NCBI GenBank assembly: GCA_958428365.1
Contig: CAUAFT010000008.1
Location: forward strand, 75,696 to 139,695
Length of the DNA: 64,000 nt
Source: an uncultured Lachnospiraceae bacterium
GTDB taxonomy: Bacteria > Bacillota > Clostridia > Lachnospirales > Lachnospiraceae
Direction: 5' to 3'
Shown: piece by piece, positions 41,056 to 50,061 of the stretch
Numbering within the stretch: position 1 is the first letter of the stretch
Layout: every line of letters begins with the position of its first letter
The notes under the pieces: model-generated
Database searches by the model: none
What the model saw: the letters and a program-made list of their open reading frames with translations, nothing else
Told to the model about the DNA's origin: nothing
Made by a program: the position numbers and the translations under genes

Positions 41056-41637
41056 TTATATACTTCTTCTGCGGATAATACAGAATACCTGTCCTAAAGT
41101 ATCATCCACATTTACCGCGCCATAGACCCTGCTGTCTGTTGCGGATTCTCTGGCGTCTCCTAATACGAAGACCTGTCCCGGTCCCACGGTGATTGGAAAT
41201 TCCACCTGATCCTTATACTGGACCGTATCTTCATAGATATGGGACTCCTGTTGTAAGGAACCGTTTACCACCAGCCCCTTTTCCGTGATATCTACTACAT
41301 CGCCGCTTTTTGCAACGACTCTTCTTGCCTGTTTCTCACCCTTATATTCCACCACTATGGTGTCCGATATCACATAATTTTTATCCAATTTATAATAGAT
41401 GACCAGGTCCCCGTCCTGAATTGCCGGAGACATCTGTATATCCTGGCATTGATAGACTCCGAATACAAATACATACAGCAGTCCCACCAGCGCCACCACT
41501 TCCATGATCTTGACGACCAGATTATAGACGTCCTTGGAAAGGGAATAGTTGGAGGCTGTCTCAGACTCTTTTTCCTGTACTTCTTTTTGTATTTCTTCCT
41601 CTACTTCTTTTTCTTTCTTTTTCCAGAATTTTTTCAT
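41056..41637 (-). CDS. SipA-like signal peptidase I homologue lacking the catalytic dyad
   Basis: The 193-residue protein has a charged coiled-coil-like N-terminus (1-28), one TM (about 42-62) and an S26-type fold. Box E is kept (VFVLGDARESATDSRVYG). The Ser-Met box reads DIQMSPAIQDGD, so the nucleophile position is Gln68. The lysine box reads QARRVVAKSGD, so the general base position is Arg105. Streptococcal SipA, required for pilus assembly but lacking the dyad, has the same gene position. A chaperone or assembly role rather than peptidase activity is therefore inferred. Confidence 0.88.
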   Translation of the reverse strand: MKKFWKKKEKEVEEEIQKEVQEKESETASNYSLSKDVYNLVVKIMEVVALVGLLYVFVFGVYQCQDIQMSPAIQDGDLVIYYKLDKNYVISDTIVVEYKGEKQARRVVAKSGDVVDITEKGLVVNGSLQQESHIYEDTVQYKDQVEFPITVGPGQVFVLGDARESATDSRVYGAVNVDDTLGQVFCIIRRRSI

Positions 41638-41643
41638 ATCTAC

Positions 41644-44600
41644 CTACATATTTTTCACTTTTTTCAATTTTTTACGCCAGATTCCGTATCCTGCCGCCAC
41701 GAGGGCTCCAAATGCTACGGCTGCAATTCCTCCCGCATGCCAAGGATCCACACCCTCGATTCCTGTCGGGCTGATCTTCTCGCAGAGGTTCACGATCGGC
41801 ACTGTTGTGTCTGTGAAAAGCTGAGATTTTGAGCCTGCCTGTGGAAGTTTATAGTACTGCGGCGGATTCGCGGTGTCATTCTCAGGATTACAGCCCCATT
41901 CGCCGTCGGTATTAAATACATAATAGTCGTCCCCGTATTTTACAATATCTCCACGGGTGAGACCATTGATGCTCTGTGCTCCCTTTTCCATCTCAATGAT
42001 CTTTCCTGTAAGCTCCGTCACTCCATACCAGCCGTTCGTCTGTCCTCCAGGTCCTTTTCCTGCCGGTCCCGGCTCCGCCTGCTCGCGGTTCAGCTTAAAC
42101 TCCCGACAGATCACATAATATTTTCCATCATACTCGAAGATTCCGCTCGGCGTTAAGGTCAGCAGCTCATACTCGTCTGCAAAATCATCCGCCTCAGGCC
42201 AGATATCCGTTACGATGGGAATATTCGTTCCCTGGAAGTATTCTCCGGTCGCCACACCGCCATAGCTTGTGATGTAACCGCTCTCCTCTTCCTGTAAGAC
42301 GCTGTAGATACATCCATATGGAAGATCTTTTAAAGTTACAGTCTGTCCATGTTTTAATTTTACCGTGATCTGATTCTGTGCATTCAGGATAGCGGTTCCA
42401 TTTGCCGGCGCATTGTTCGCTCCGTTTACGTCCAGAGTGCCTCCCACATAGGAAACTCTCTTGTCATCCAACGGTTCGCCATCCGCTTTGGTAAGGGTAA
42501 TCACCACGCGGAAGGATTTGCTGTAGTCGGCGTAATCCCCTTTCAACACATTGCTGATGGTCAGATCTGCCGATGTCACATGATAGGATTTCTCACTCTC
42601 GTAGGACTTCCAGTCCGCCTTCATCTGTGCCTGACTCTCCATCAGACCGCCTGCCTCCACTTTCGAGACATACTGTAATACAATGCTGTCCCCTGCCTTT
42701 ACTTCCATAGCGGAGCTGACTTTATAGGTAACGGTTCTGGTACTCTCATCATAAGAGAAATCCAGACCTCCGTCTTTCTGACTCGTCGGCGTTCCCATTC
42801 CCTCAGGAAGCACTTCGGTAACCACCGTTCCTGCCGGCAGGGTGACCTTCTCATCCTCCTGATTCTTAATAACCAGGGTATAGTAGATCTCGTTATCAGC
42901 TTTGACCTTCACCGCTTCCTCTGCGGTCTCGCCGCCCTCCGGATTGGTACTCTGCGTGAGACTCCATTCCGGCATTCGGAAGTAGTAGACGATCTCATCC
43001 TCCGTATGTCCGTCCTCCATGAAGTTCATCAATTTGGTAACGCTCTTTTCATCGTCCAGCACATATCCCGCCGGAGTCTTCTGAATGCTGATGATATCCT
43101 CACCCTTAATACCGATATAGGTTTTTTCTTCCATCAGCCAGGTCTTTCCGTCCACTTCCACAGCGTCCTCTGTTCCCGGCGCCGTTTCTGTATAGATCTT
43201 CACCGTATATTCCGCCTTCGGCGCTTCCGGATCATCTTCATCTGCCCATTGCGCCACAAAGATAAATCTGTGATTTCCATCGGCTTTCGGAATATAGTCC
43301 ACATAATGATAGGTTCCATAACCGGTGTTGTCACCGTTGTCCACGAGAATATCGTATTCCTCTCTCTCTGTTTCCAGCCCCGCCTTGTAATTGGAGCTGT
43401 TGATGGTAAATACATCGTTGGTATTGTAATCAGCCTGCACCCCGTCTAACGGATTATACTCTTCTTCATCCACCGTCTCCACATTGGTCGGCTGAACAGC
43501 TACCAGTTTCCAACCGGTGAATACATACCCATCTTTCGTTGGATTCGTATTCGGAAGCGAGATCTTGTTCTTACCAGACTCAATGGTATAGGTATTAGAA
43601 TCCGTATAGGTATCGCTTCCATCTATGGTTCCTCCATCCAGATCGTATTCCACACCGAACTGATACGGATCACAATTCAGATAGAGATTTCTTGCATTGA
43701 TACCTGCTCCATAATATCGAAGATACCACATATATCCCTGTTCTTTTGCCAGATACATGGAACGGTTATTATTTGCACTGTATACAACAGTCTGAATCGC
43801 GTCGGACCTTAAGTCATAAATGCTGCCTATCTCGTTGACAGCGATCCTGCCGCTGGAATTGCCGGCTTCCTTTCCGGTGATCTGGGCATTCATAGTTCTC
43901 GGATCATATCCCGCCTTTGTCTTAAAGTAGATGTACCGGCTTCCCCATTCACTGGTCTCCCTGTTGGCGTCGGCAGCCGCTGAATCCACGAACACATCCG
44001 ACTGTACCTCCACATGGGCATATTTGCTGTAGAGCCAGCTTAATTCCCAATCGCCCCAGAAGCTGGCAGCGTACGGAGCATCCGGCAGCTCTCCCGTATA
44101 GGTGATGTCCGAAATACTGGCTCCCACCTTGTTGACCGGGGTAAGGAGATCCTTCCAGAAATCATAGTGCCCTACCTTCGGCAGGATCCTGGTAATGTTA
44201 TATTTACCCAAATTCAGGTAATCTCCTCCCACCGCCTGCCTGTCAAAGGTGGATGCGACAATTTTCTCAATTCCATCTGCTTCCGCCAGTGTAAGAATCT
44301 CATGATTCGTACTGTCAAAGCTCTCAAATTTCACATGAATATCTGAACTTACATTCTCAACCCAACACTCATATTTGCAGCGTTCTTTATTCTTTGGAGC
44401 AGTCGTCAAAAGACTTCCTTTTCCCGATAAATGGGAATCTTTTCCTGGTCCCAGATATCTGAAATGGGCGATCATTCCGTCTCCCAGATCTGTCGTATAT
44501 TCTCCGCCGTCATAGATCGGATCTAATGGTTTTCCATTGATACTGAGGTTTTTTAACTCCCAGATACCGCCTCCCGTCCATGCCTGTGAATATAACACGA

Positions 44601-45831
44601 AGTATATGGTTCCTCCCGGCGCCGCGGTAACCGTATCCACGGATCCGTCATCATTCACCCGGTAAGAACAGAATTTACTTGGAGAGACACTGTATGGATT
44701 CGACGTGTTGGAACTTACCTCGTCCCCATGTCCTGCCCAGCACACATGACCTCCGGCCTGCTTGTCCACCACCAGCTTGTACTGATTCACAATACTTACT
44801 TTTGCACAGATCGTAACGTTCTGTCTGATATCATTCAGATAACCATATCCGTCTTCATCCACTTCGATCGGCGTCTCCGTTCCGTCCGCTCCCACTGCGC
44901 TAATGGATGTCAGCGTACAATCTCCCACGTTTTCATTGCCTTTGCTGGCTTTGAACTGTACCCGGACATTGTTTCCGTAATCCACGCTCTCCTGTTTATT
45001 GTAAAAAGTTCCGCCGTCCTCACAGAGAGTTCCATCGTCCAATCTGATCTCATAAGTGATCTTACAGGTAGTCTTATAAACCAGCTTAATGTAATCTCCC
45101 TCTTTTAACAGAGTTCCCGTAGAACTGCTTTCACTGACTGCATAATAGACACTGACATTTCCATTAGCGTCCGTAGTCGTACCAATATAAGCGATCTGGG
45201 TCTCTTTTCCGTTCTCTAAGACTACATAAGCTCCTACGAAATGGCTGTCTCCCTCTGTCTGTGTAACATTCTCGGAAATGAATCCCGTATGTATCGTTCC
45301 ATCAGTGACCACATCATTATTATAAATCTTGACATTTACATATTCGCTGGCGGAATTTGCTGTCAGTTGGGTCAGGGTCTCCATTCCCAGTTCAGGGAGG
45401 GCTTCCTCTGCTGTGGCGCTCTCCTCACCCTGCGGCGCTTCTTCACTCTGCTGTGCCTCTTCGCTCTGCTGTGCTGTCTCCTGGGGCTCTGAAGGCGTCT
45501 TGGACTGTACTGCTTCCGGTTCCGTCTCCTGGGGCTGCGTATCCTCCGCCGTTGTCTCCTCCTGCGGCGTTTCCTCTATCGCTTCCGCCTCTTTTGAATT
45601 ATCCGAAGTCGAGGTATTCTGCGCGTCTTCTTCCACTTCTTCTGTGTTCTGCTCTTCTGTCGTTCCCGCGTCTGCGGTAGTCTCTGTTACTGCATTTGTA
45701 CTGGCAAATAGTCTGCTGTCCTGGGTAAACCCAACAATAAGACACATAATCAAGATAAGAGCCAAACATTTTTTCCACATATTCTTCTGCATATGCAATA
45801 CCCCTCTTCTTCCTTTTTCTTCCTTCTTCAT
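41644..45831 (-). CDS. Large pilus adhesin / tip protein with PTGI sorting signal
   Basis: The 1395-residue protein has a signal peptide near residues 18-45; ATG 45792 with GAGGGG upstream is an equally good start. A low-complexity Glu/Thr/Gln-rich stalk spans about 50-150, followed by several beta-rich domains. One InlB/Flg_new repeat is near 740 (EYDLDGGTIDG, DGYVFTGWKL), a DUF11-like segment near 965-1070 (NEIYYTLVIKNQEDEKVTLP), and an FctA-like domain near 1120-1215. The C-terminal signal is SPTGI (1354-1358), a hydrophobic helix and KKLKKVKNM. The first-gene position corresponds to Cpa in FCT islands. The central 500 residues match no family I recognise. Confidence 0.85.
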   Translation of the reverse strand: MKKEEKGRRGVLHMQKNMWKKCLALILIMCLIVGFTQDSRLFASTNAVTETTADAGTTEEQNTEEVEEDAQNTSTSDNSKEAEAIEETPQEETTAEDTQPQETEPEAVQSKTPSEPQETAQQSEEAQQSEEAPQGEESATAEEALPELGMETLTQLTANSASEYVNVKIYNNDVVTDGTIHTGFISENVTQTEGDSHFVGAYVVLENGKETQIAYIGTTTDANGNVSVYYAVSESSSTGTLLKEGDYIKLVYKTTCKITYEIRLDDGTLCEDGGTFYNKQESVDYGNNVRVQFKASKGNENVGDCTLTSISAVGADGTETPIEVDEDGYGYLNDIRQNVTICAKVSIVNQYKLVVDKQAGGHVCWAGHGDEVSSNTSNPYSVSPSKFCSYRVNDDGSVDTVTAAPGGTIYFVLYSQAWTGGGIWELKNLSINGKPLDPIYDGGEYTTDLGDGMIAHFRYLGPGKDSHLSGKGSLLTTAPKNKERCKYECWVENVSSDIHVKFESFDSTNHEILTLAEADGIEKIVASTFDRQAVGGDYLNLGKYNITRILPKVGHYDFWKDLLTPVNKVGASISDITYTGELPDAPYAASFWGDWELSWLYSKYAHVEVQSDVFVDSAAADANRETSEWGSRYIYFKTKAGYDPRTMNAQITGKEAGNSSGRIAVNEIGSIYDLRSDAIQTVVYSANNNRSMYLAKEQGYMWYLRYYGAGINARNLYLNCDPYQFGVEYDLDGGTIDGSDTYTDSNTYTIESGKNKISLPNTNPTKDGYVFTGWKLVAVQPTNVETVDEEEYNPLDGVQADYNTNDVFTINSSNYKAGLETEREEYDILVDNGDNTGYGTYHYVDYIPKADGNHRFIFVAQWADEDDPEAPKAEYTVKIYTETAPGTEDAVEVDGKTWLMEEKTYIGIKGEDIISIQKTPAGYVLDDEKSVTKLMNFMEDGHTEDEIVYYFRMPEWSLTQSTNPEGGETAEEAVKVKADNEIYYTLVIKNQEDEKVTLPAGTVVTEVLPEGMGTPTSQKDGGLDFSYDESTRTVTYKVSSAMEVKAGDSIVLQYVSKVEAGGLMESQAQMKADWKSYESEKSYHVTSADLTISNVLKGDYADYSKSFRVVITLTKADGEPLDDKRVSYVGGTLDVNGANNAPANGTAILNAQNQITVKLKHGQTVTLKDLPYGCIYSVLQEEESGYITSYGGVATGEYFQGTNIPIVTDIWPEADDFADEYELLTLTPSGIFEYDGKYYVICREFKLNREQAEPGPAGKGPGGQTNGWYGVTELTGKIIEMEKGAQSINGLTRGDIVKYGDDYYVFNTDGEWGCNPENDTANPPQYYKLPQAGSKSQLFTDTTVPIVNLCEKISPTGIEGVDPWHAGGIAAVAFGALVAAGYGIWRKKLKKVKNM

Positions 45832-45918
45832 TTCTATGCCTTCTGTCTCTGCTCCTTCGAGACATCTTTCATTCCGTTCTGCCGTTTACTCTGCCGCTTT
45901 CTTTATTCCTTTTCATCC

Positions 45919-45978
45919 ATTATAATACATTCTTTTTCACGTTTGGTACTTTAGTACTAATCTAGTGCTTCGGTACTA
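45919..45978 (-). promoter_or_regulatory. Pilus operon promoter with AGTAC direct repeats
   Basis: A -10 TATAAT (minus strand, 45919-45924) has no consensus -35. Its -35 region is occupied by two 13-bp direct repeats AGTACYRAAGYAC (45946-45958 and 45965-45977, period 19). An activator-dependent or repressed promoter is inferred. No regulator gene is adjacent. The rest of 45832-46307 is AT-rich and holds no convincing gene; the leftward frames there are not supported. Confidence 0.6.
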
Positions 45979-46241
45979 TTTTTGTTTTATGATAACCCCG
46001 TGCAGGAGTATTTGTCAACAAGTTTTATCCATTTTCCGACAAATATCGTGTTCTGTTCAAATCCGCATAAATTCAGGGTTTTTTCACCTGAAATCAGTTG
46101 AAATACCACCTCTTTTCGGAATCTTTCGTTGATTTTCGTATATTTTCGTAATTTTTGGATTTTTTTATTACACATCGTACAATCTGTATGGTTTTATTTT
46201 CCAGTATTTGTCCGACAAAAACCACTGTTTTGAAATACCTC

Positions 46242-46271
46242 TTGTACATCTCCCTTTGGAAATGATATGAT
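46242..46271 (+). promoter_or_regulatory. Putative promoter of the transglutaminase/type IV-like cluster
   Basis: Plus strand TTGTAC (46242-46247), 18-bp spacer, TATGAT (46266-46271). It lies about 40 bp upstream of the ATG, which follows AAAGGAGGAA. Confidence 0.45.
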
Positions 46272-46307
46272 ATTTTCAATATAAAATATGGTACTAAAGG
46301 AGGAACA

Positions 46308-47240
46308 TTGATGCGGCGGCTGTTACGCTCTTGTATTTTCTGTGTTCTGCTTCTGCTCCTTCCCACTCTGACGGGATGCAGTCCATCCGGCTCTTCCGGG
46401 GGCGGGGATTCCGATAAAGGTTCCTGGGATAATACCCCAAAGGTATTGGTCCCTTCGGCAGAGGGAACCATCGTAACCGGGAACGACTCCATAGAGATCG
46501 ACCTTTCCAATACGGCAAAGGGCTATCTCATGGCAAGATATACCGGAAGCAGCGATAAGGTGAAGTTCTTCATCGTTACCCCCGACGAGATACGCTATAC
46601 CTATGATCTTCCGGCTTCCACCGACTGGATGGCTCTGCCTTTTACAGCGGGAAACGGTTCCTATACCCTGGATGTGCGGGAACATGTGGGAGACGAGCTC
46701 TACTCCAACCTCTTCCAGGAAACGGTGGAGGTCACTCTGGAGGATGAATTTACACCCTTCCTCTATCCGAATCAGTACACCTGGTTTTCTGAGGACAGCC
46801 AGGCTGTGAAAAAGGCTTCCGAGCTGACCGAAGGATGCAGCAGCGGTCTGGATGCAGTAACACAGATCTATAATTATGTAATCGAGAATGTGGAATATGA
46901 CTATGATAAGGCGGCCAGCGTGCAAAGCGGCTATCTCCCGGATGTGGACGAGACTCTGAGCAGCAAAAAGGGGATCTGCTTCGACTACGCGGCTTTAATG
47001 ACCGCCATGCTCCGCTCCCAGGGGATCCCCACCAAGCTGGAGATCGGCTATTCCGGCGAGATCTACCATGCCTGGATCAACACCTATCTGGAGGAGACCG
47101 GCTGGGTGGATCACATCATCGAATTTGACGGGAAGAACTGGTCCCTGATGGACCCTACCCTTGCCGCCGGAAACGATTCTTCTTCGGTAAAGGATTATGT
47201 GGGCGACGGCTCCAATTACACGGTGAAATATTCCAGATAG
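46308..47240 (+). CDS. Lipoprotein with transglutaminase-like (cysteine protease fold) domain
   Basis: The 310-residue protein has a lipoprotein signal peptide with lipobox LTGC (Cys23) and a Ser/Gly-rich linker. A beta-sandwich region of about 110 residues follows, then a transglutaminase core (about 175-290). The catalytic triad is Cys224 (SKKGICFDYAALMTAMLRS), His254 (EIYHAWINTYL) and Asp282 (WSLMDPTLAAG). Such domains in bacteria can crosslink or cleave. It stands 48 bp ahead of the GspF-like gene (from TTG 47289) in the same direction, so it probably belongs to the filament-like cluster. Confidence 0.88.
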   Translation: MMRRLLRSCIFCVLLLLLPTLTGCSPSGSSGGGDSDKGSWDNTPKVLVPSAEGTIVTGNDSIEIDLSNTAKGYLMARYTGSSDKVKFFIVTPDEIRYTYDLPASTDWMALPFTAGNGSYTLDVREHVGDELYSNLFQETVEVTLEDEFTPFLYPNQYTWFSEDSQAVKKASELTEGCSSGLDAVTQIYNYVIENVEYDYDKAASVQSGYLPDVDETLSSKKGICFDYAALMTAMLRSQGIPTKLEIGYSGEIYHAWINTYLEETGWVDHIIEFDGKNWSLMDPTLAAGNDSSSVKDYVGDGSNYTVKYSR

Positions 47241-47288
47241 CATGTAAGTCTATACCTATCGATACCTATGAGAAAGGATGAAACCAGA

Positions 47289-48338
47289 TTGAATACGAAT
47301 ATGAAGCGAACACTTTCCAATATGGAGCTGGCTTCTTTTTCCAGCCAGTTCTCTGAGATCCTCCGGGCCGGCATCTCTCCCGGAGAAGGAATTGCCATTA
47401 TGCTGGAGGACACTTCCTCCGGTGAAGAAAAAGAGATCCTCACAGCGATTCAGGACACTTTAAATACTACGGGGATCTTCAGCATGGGACTGGAAGACGC
47501 CGGAGTTTTCCCGGAGTATATGCTGAACATGGTCCGGCTGGGAGAACAGGCGGGACGGCTGGACGAAGTCATGGAAGCCTTATCCTCGCACTATGAGCGG
47601 GAAGCAGGACTCGCCGCTGCCATCAAAAGCGCCGTCACCTATCCCTGTATCATGATCGGCATGATGCTTTTGGTGGTACTGGTGCTTGTCACAAAGGTGC
47701 TGCCTGTTTTTAACCAGGTCTTTGCCCAGTTCGGCACCGGCATGTCGGGGATGTCCAAAGCACTTTTAAATATCGGACAGGCTTTGAACCGTTACTCCCT
47801 TGTCTTTGTGCTGATCCTGGCAGTTTTGATCCTGCTGTTTTTATATTTTTCCAGAACGGAATCCGGAAGAAGGAATGCTGCAAAGCTCTTTTCCAATTTC
47901 GGACCCACCCGTTCTTTCTACCACAAAAGCGCCGCCTGCCGCTTTGCCAGCGGTATGGCGCTGACTCTAAAGAGCGGTCTGACCCCGGAGGAGGGCTTAA
48001 AAATGGCGGGAAACCTGGCGCCGGATCCGGTCTTTCAGAAGAAGCTCGATCACTGCTCCTCTCTGCTGGATGAGGGAAAACCTCTGGCGGAAGCCCTCTC
48101 AGGCTCCGGCATTTTTACCGGAATCCAGTCCAGAATGCTCCTGGTGGGCGACCGGACAGGTTCCGTGGACGACGCCATGCTGAAAATCGCCGCCCAGTAC
48201 GAGGAGGAACTGGATGAATCCATCGGAAACGCTATTTCTATTATTGAACCGACTCTGGTGGCAGTGCTGTCCATCATTGTGGGACTGATCCTGCTCTCCG
48301 TCATGATACCGCTGATGGGCATTTTATCTGAAATTTAG
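47289..48338 (+). CDS. Type II secretion / type IV pilus platform protein (GspF/PilC-like)
   Basis: About 349 residues. The start is taken as TTG 47289 because AGAAAGGATG precedes it at the same spacing as before the ATPase gene; an ATG at 47268 is the alternative. Two T2SSF domains are visible, each with the helical cytoplasmic part (ELASFSSQFSEILRAGISPGEG, then ACRFASGMALTLKSGLTPEE) and the conserved GEQAGRLDEVM / GDRTGSVDDAM motif. TM helices lie at about 133-155, 175-198 and 325-348. This is the inner-membrane platform that an ATPase would drive. Confidence 0.92.
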   Translation: MNTNMKRTLSNMELASFSSQFSEILRAGISPGEGIAIMLEDTSSGEEKEILTAIQDTLNTTGIFSMGLEDAGVFPEYMLNMVRLGEQAGRLDEVMEALSSHYEREAGLAAAIKSAVTYPCIMIGMMLLVVLVLVTKVLPVFNQVFAQFGTGMSGMSKALLNIGQALNRYSLVFVLILAVLILLFLYFSRTESGRRNAAKLFSNFGPTRSFYHKSAACRFASGMALTLKSGLTPEEGLKMAGNLAPDPVFQKKLDHCSSLLDEGKPLAEALSGSGIFTGIQSRMLLVGDRTGSVDDAMLKIAAQYEEELDESIGNAISIIEPTLVAVLSIIVGLILLSVMIPLMGILSEI

Positions 48339-48351
48339 GGAGGCAGAGATT

Positions 48352-48681
48352 ATGGCAAGATTCACGACGAAAAAGCAAAATACCTCCCTGCGGAACATGC
48401 TTCTCTCAGTCCTTGTATTCCTGGGGATCCTGTTCCTGTTTTATCTGGGAGTCTCCTCCCTGTCCCGCACCTCCGACCGGGAGCAGGAGGCTGCGCTGCG
48501 CTCAGCCATTACGGAGAGCGCCGTCCACTGTTACGCCATCAGGGGCTATTATCCAAAAGATCTGGAGACTCTGGTGGAGGATTACGGGATCACCTACGAC
48601 ACGGAACATTTTTTCGTGGATTACCAGCCCCAGGGAGAAAACATTATGCCTGAGATCACGGTTATAAGGAAAGGAGACTGA
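48352..48681 (+). CDS. Small single-TM pilin-like protein 1
   Basis: The 109-residue protein has a basic N-terminus, a TM helix (about 16-37, LLSVLVFLGILFLFYLGV) and a short outer domain containing AVHCYAIRGYYPKDLETLVEDYGI. That segment resembles the pseudopilin region after the N-terminal helix (a YPxxLxxL pattern). No Gly-Phe cleavage motif or +5 Glu is present. It is preceded by GGGAGG, 13 bp after the platform gene. Confidence 0.75.
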   Translation: MARFTTKKQNTSLRNMLLSVLVFLGILFLFYLGVSSLSRTSDREQEAALRSAITESAVHCYAIRGYYPKDLETLVEDYGITYDTEHFFVDYQPQGENIMPEITVIRKGD

Positions 48682-48685
48682 GGAT

Positions 48686-49174
48686 ATGAAGAGATTTCGC
48701 TCGAAAAATCACAGCGTGGATCTGCTGTTTACCATCTCTCTTTTCTTCGTATTTACCATCACCGCCCTGTATGTGACCATGGCGGGGGCGAACCTCTATG
48801 AGAGCACGGTAACACAGACCGCCCGCGATTACTCTGTATTCACCCCTCTCTCCTATCTGGAGCAGAAGGTGCAGCGATATGACACCGCCGGGGGGGTATC
48901 CGTTCTGGAAAAGGACGGACAGGATATCCTCTGTCTCCACGAAACCATCGAAGAGACGGCTTACACCACCTATATCTATACTCTGGACGGAAAATTAATG
49001 GAACTGTTTTTAAAAGACGGCAGCACGCCTGACTTAAAAAGCGGCACGGCTTTGATGGATTCCGGTTCCTTAAGCCTGAAAGAGGAAAAAAACAGTCTTC
49101 TACAGCTAAGTCTTACCGATGAAGACGATACTTTACAGACCCTGACCATTCATTTAAAGGCAAAGGAGGAATGA
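48686..49174 (+). CDS. Single-TM protein 2, DUF4860-like
   Basis: The 162-residue protein has an N-terminal TM (about 13-35, LLFTISLFFVFTITALYV) followed by a beta-rich outer domain (TPLSYLEQKVQRYD, then ILCLHETIEETAYTTYIYTL). It resembles the DUF4860 group that accompanies PilT/GspF genes in Firmicutes; this is from memory, not a search. It starts 4 bp after the previous gene. Confidence 0.75.
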   Translation: MKRFRSKNHSVDLLFTISLFFVFTITALYVTMAGANLYESTVTQTARDYSVFTPLSYLEQKVQRYDTAGGVSVLEKDGQDILCLHETIEETAYTTYIYTLDGKLMELFLKDGSTPDLKSGTALMDSGSLSLKEEKNSLLQLSLTDEDDTLQTLTIHLKAKEE

Positions 49175-49177
49175 CCG

Positions 49178-49621
49178 ATGAAACGTTCGCTGCCAAAGCG
49201 CTCCAACCTCTTTCTCATGGAAATGATCCTGGCGATCCTCTTCTTTGCCCTGGCAGGCGCTGTCTGTATGCAGCTTTTTGTAAAAGCCCGCATGCTCTCT
49301 GAGAATACCTCAGCCAGGAATCAGTCCCTGGTCCTGGCAAAAAGCGCAGCCTCCGCTTTTGAAGCCGGGGACGGCAATCTGGCTACTTTAAAAAAAGACT
49401 ATCCATACAGCCGGATAGAGGATTCCACTTTAAAAATCTTCTATGACGGGAACTGGAAGCCCTGCGAAAAAAAGGATAAGATCTATGAGATGCAGATTAC
49501 GATAGAAAAACAAAACGGGAATCTTACCACCGCCTCCATTGCGGTGACGGATTCCAGAAACGAAGAATTATTACGGCTGAAGGCCGACTGCTATCAGCAG
49601 ATAAAGGCGGTGATGGAATGA
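49178..49621 (+). CDS. Single-TM pilin-like protein 3
   Basis: The 147-residue protein begins with a basic N-terminus, then SNLFLMEMILAILFFALAGA. This is the closest match to a class III prepilin helix in the cluster, with a Glu at the +5-like position but Asn where Gly -1 should be. A soluble domain follows with YSRIEDSTLKIFYDGNWKPC and YEMQITIEKQNGNLTTASI. Its stop overlaps the next start (ATGA). Confidence 0.75.
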   Translation: MKRSLPKRSNLFLMEMILAILFFALAGAVCMQLFVKARMLSENTSARNQSLVLAKSAASAFEAGDGNLATLKKDYPYSRIEDSTLKIFYDGNWKPCEKKDKIYEMQITIEKQNGNLTTASIAVTDSRNEELLRLKADCYQQIKAVME

Positions 49622-50040
49622 AGCAGAAAAAATATCCTATGGTCAATATCGGAACCGCCTCTATTCTTACCGTATTTGTGATTCTGGCGATGGTGACCTT
49701 CGCCGTTCTGACCTACATGAGCGCCCGAAAGGACTCCCGCTATACGGAAGAAGCATTGGAGACCGCAACAGAGCATCAGGAGGCGGTTCATCTCGCCTAC
49801 GAGAAGATCGCTAAGATCGACTGCGCCCTGCAAAAGAGCTATGAAGAAGGCAATTTTGAAAATGAATTAACGCAGAATTATACATTTTCCATTCCAAGCT
49901 CGGATACCTCCAGGCTGCATGTAACCTTAACGCCCTGCCTTCCCTCTGAAAATAACGGCGTCCTCTACAAGATCACCTCATTTCAGGAAGTCAACACGGA
50001 AGAGTGGGAAAATAACAGTACTTTGAAACTGATGGAATAA
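49618..50040 (+). CDS. Single-TM protein 4
   Basis: The 140-residue protein has a TM helix (about 11-33, IGTASILTVFVILAMVTFAV), a helical stalk (SRYTEEALETATEHQEAVHL) and a small C-terminal beta domain (LHVTLTPCLPSENNGVLYKI). It overlaps the preceding gene by four bases and precedes the ATPase by 21 bp. No family is recognised. Confidence 0.72.
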   Translation: MKQKKYPMVNIGTASILTVFVILAMVTFAVLTYMSARKDSRYTEEALETATEHQEAVHLAYEKIAKIDCALQKSYEEGNFENELTQNYTFSIPSSDTSRLHVTLTPCLPSENNGVLYKITSFQEVNTEEWENNSTLKLME

Positions 50041-50061
50041 TCATAGAAAGGATGACAGATT

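Noticed and set aside
45329..45925. Rightward Ser/Ala/Cys-rich frames opposite the adhesin N-terminus
   Set aside because: Low-complexity antisense of the Glu/Thr-rich stalk, with no ribosome binding site or family motif.
45987..46510. Leftward small frames between the pilus operon and the transglutaminase gene
   Set aside because: AT-rich sequence without ribosome binding sites, partly antisense to the transglutaminase gene and incompatible with its promoter.
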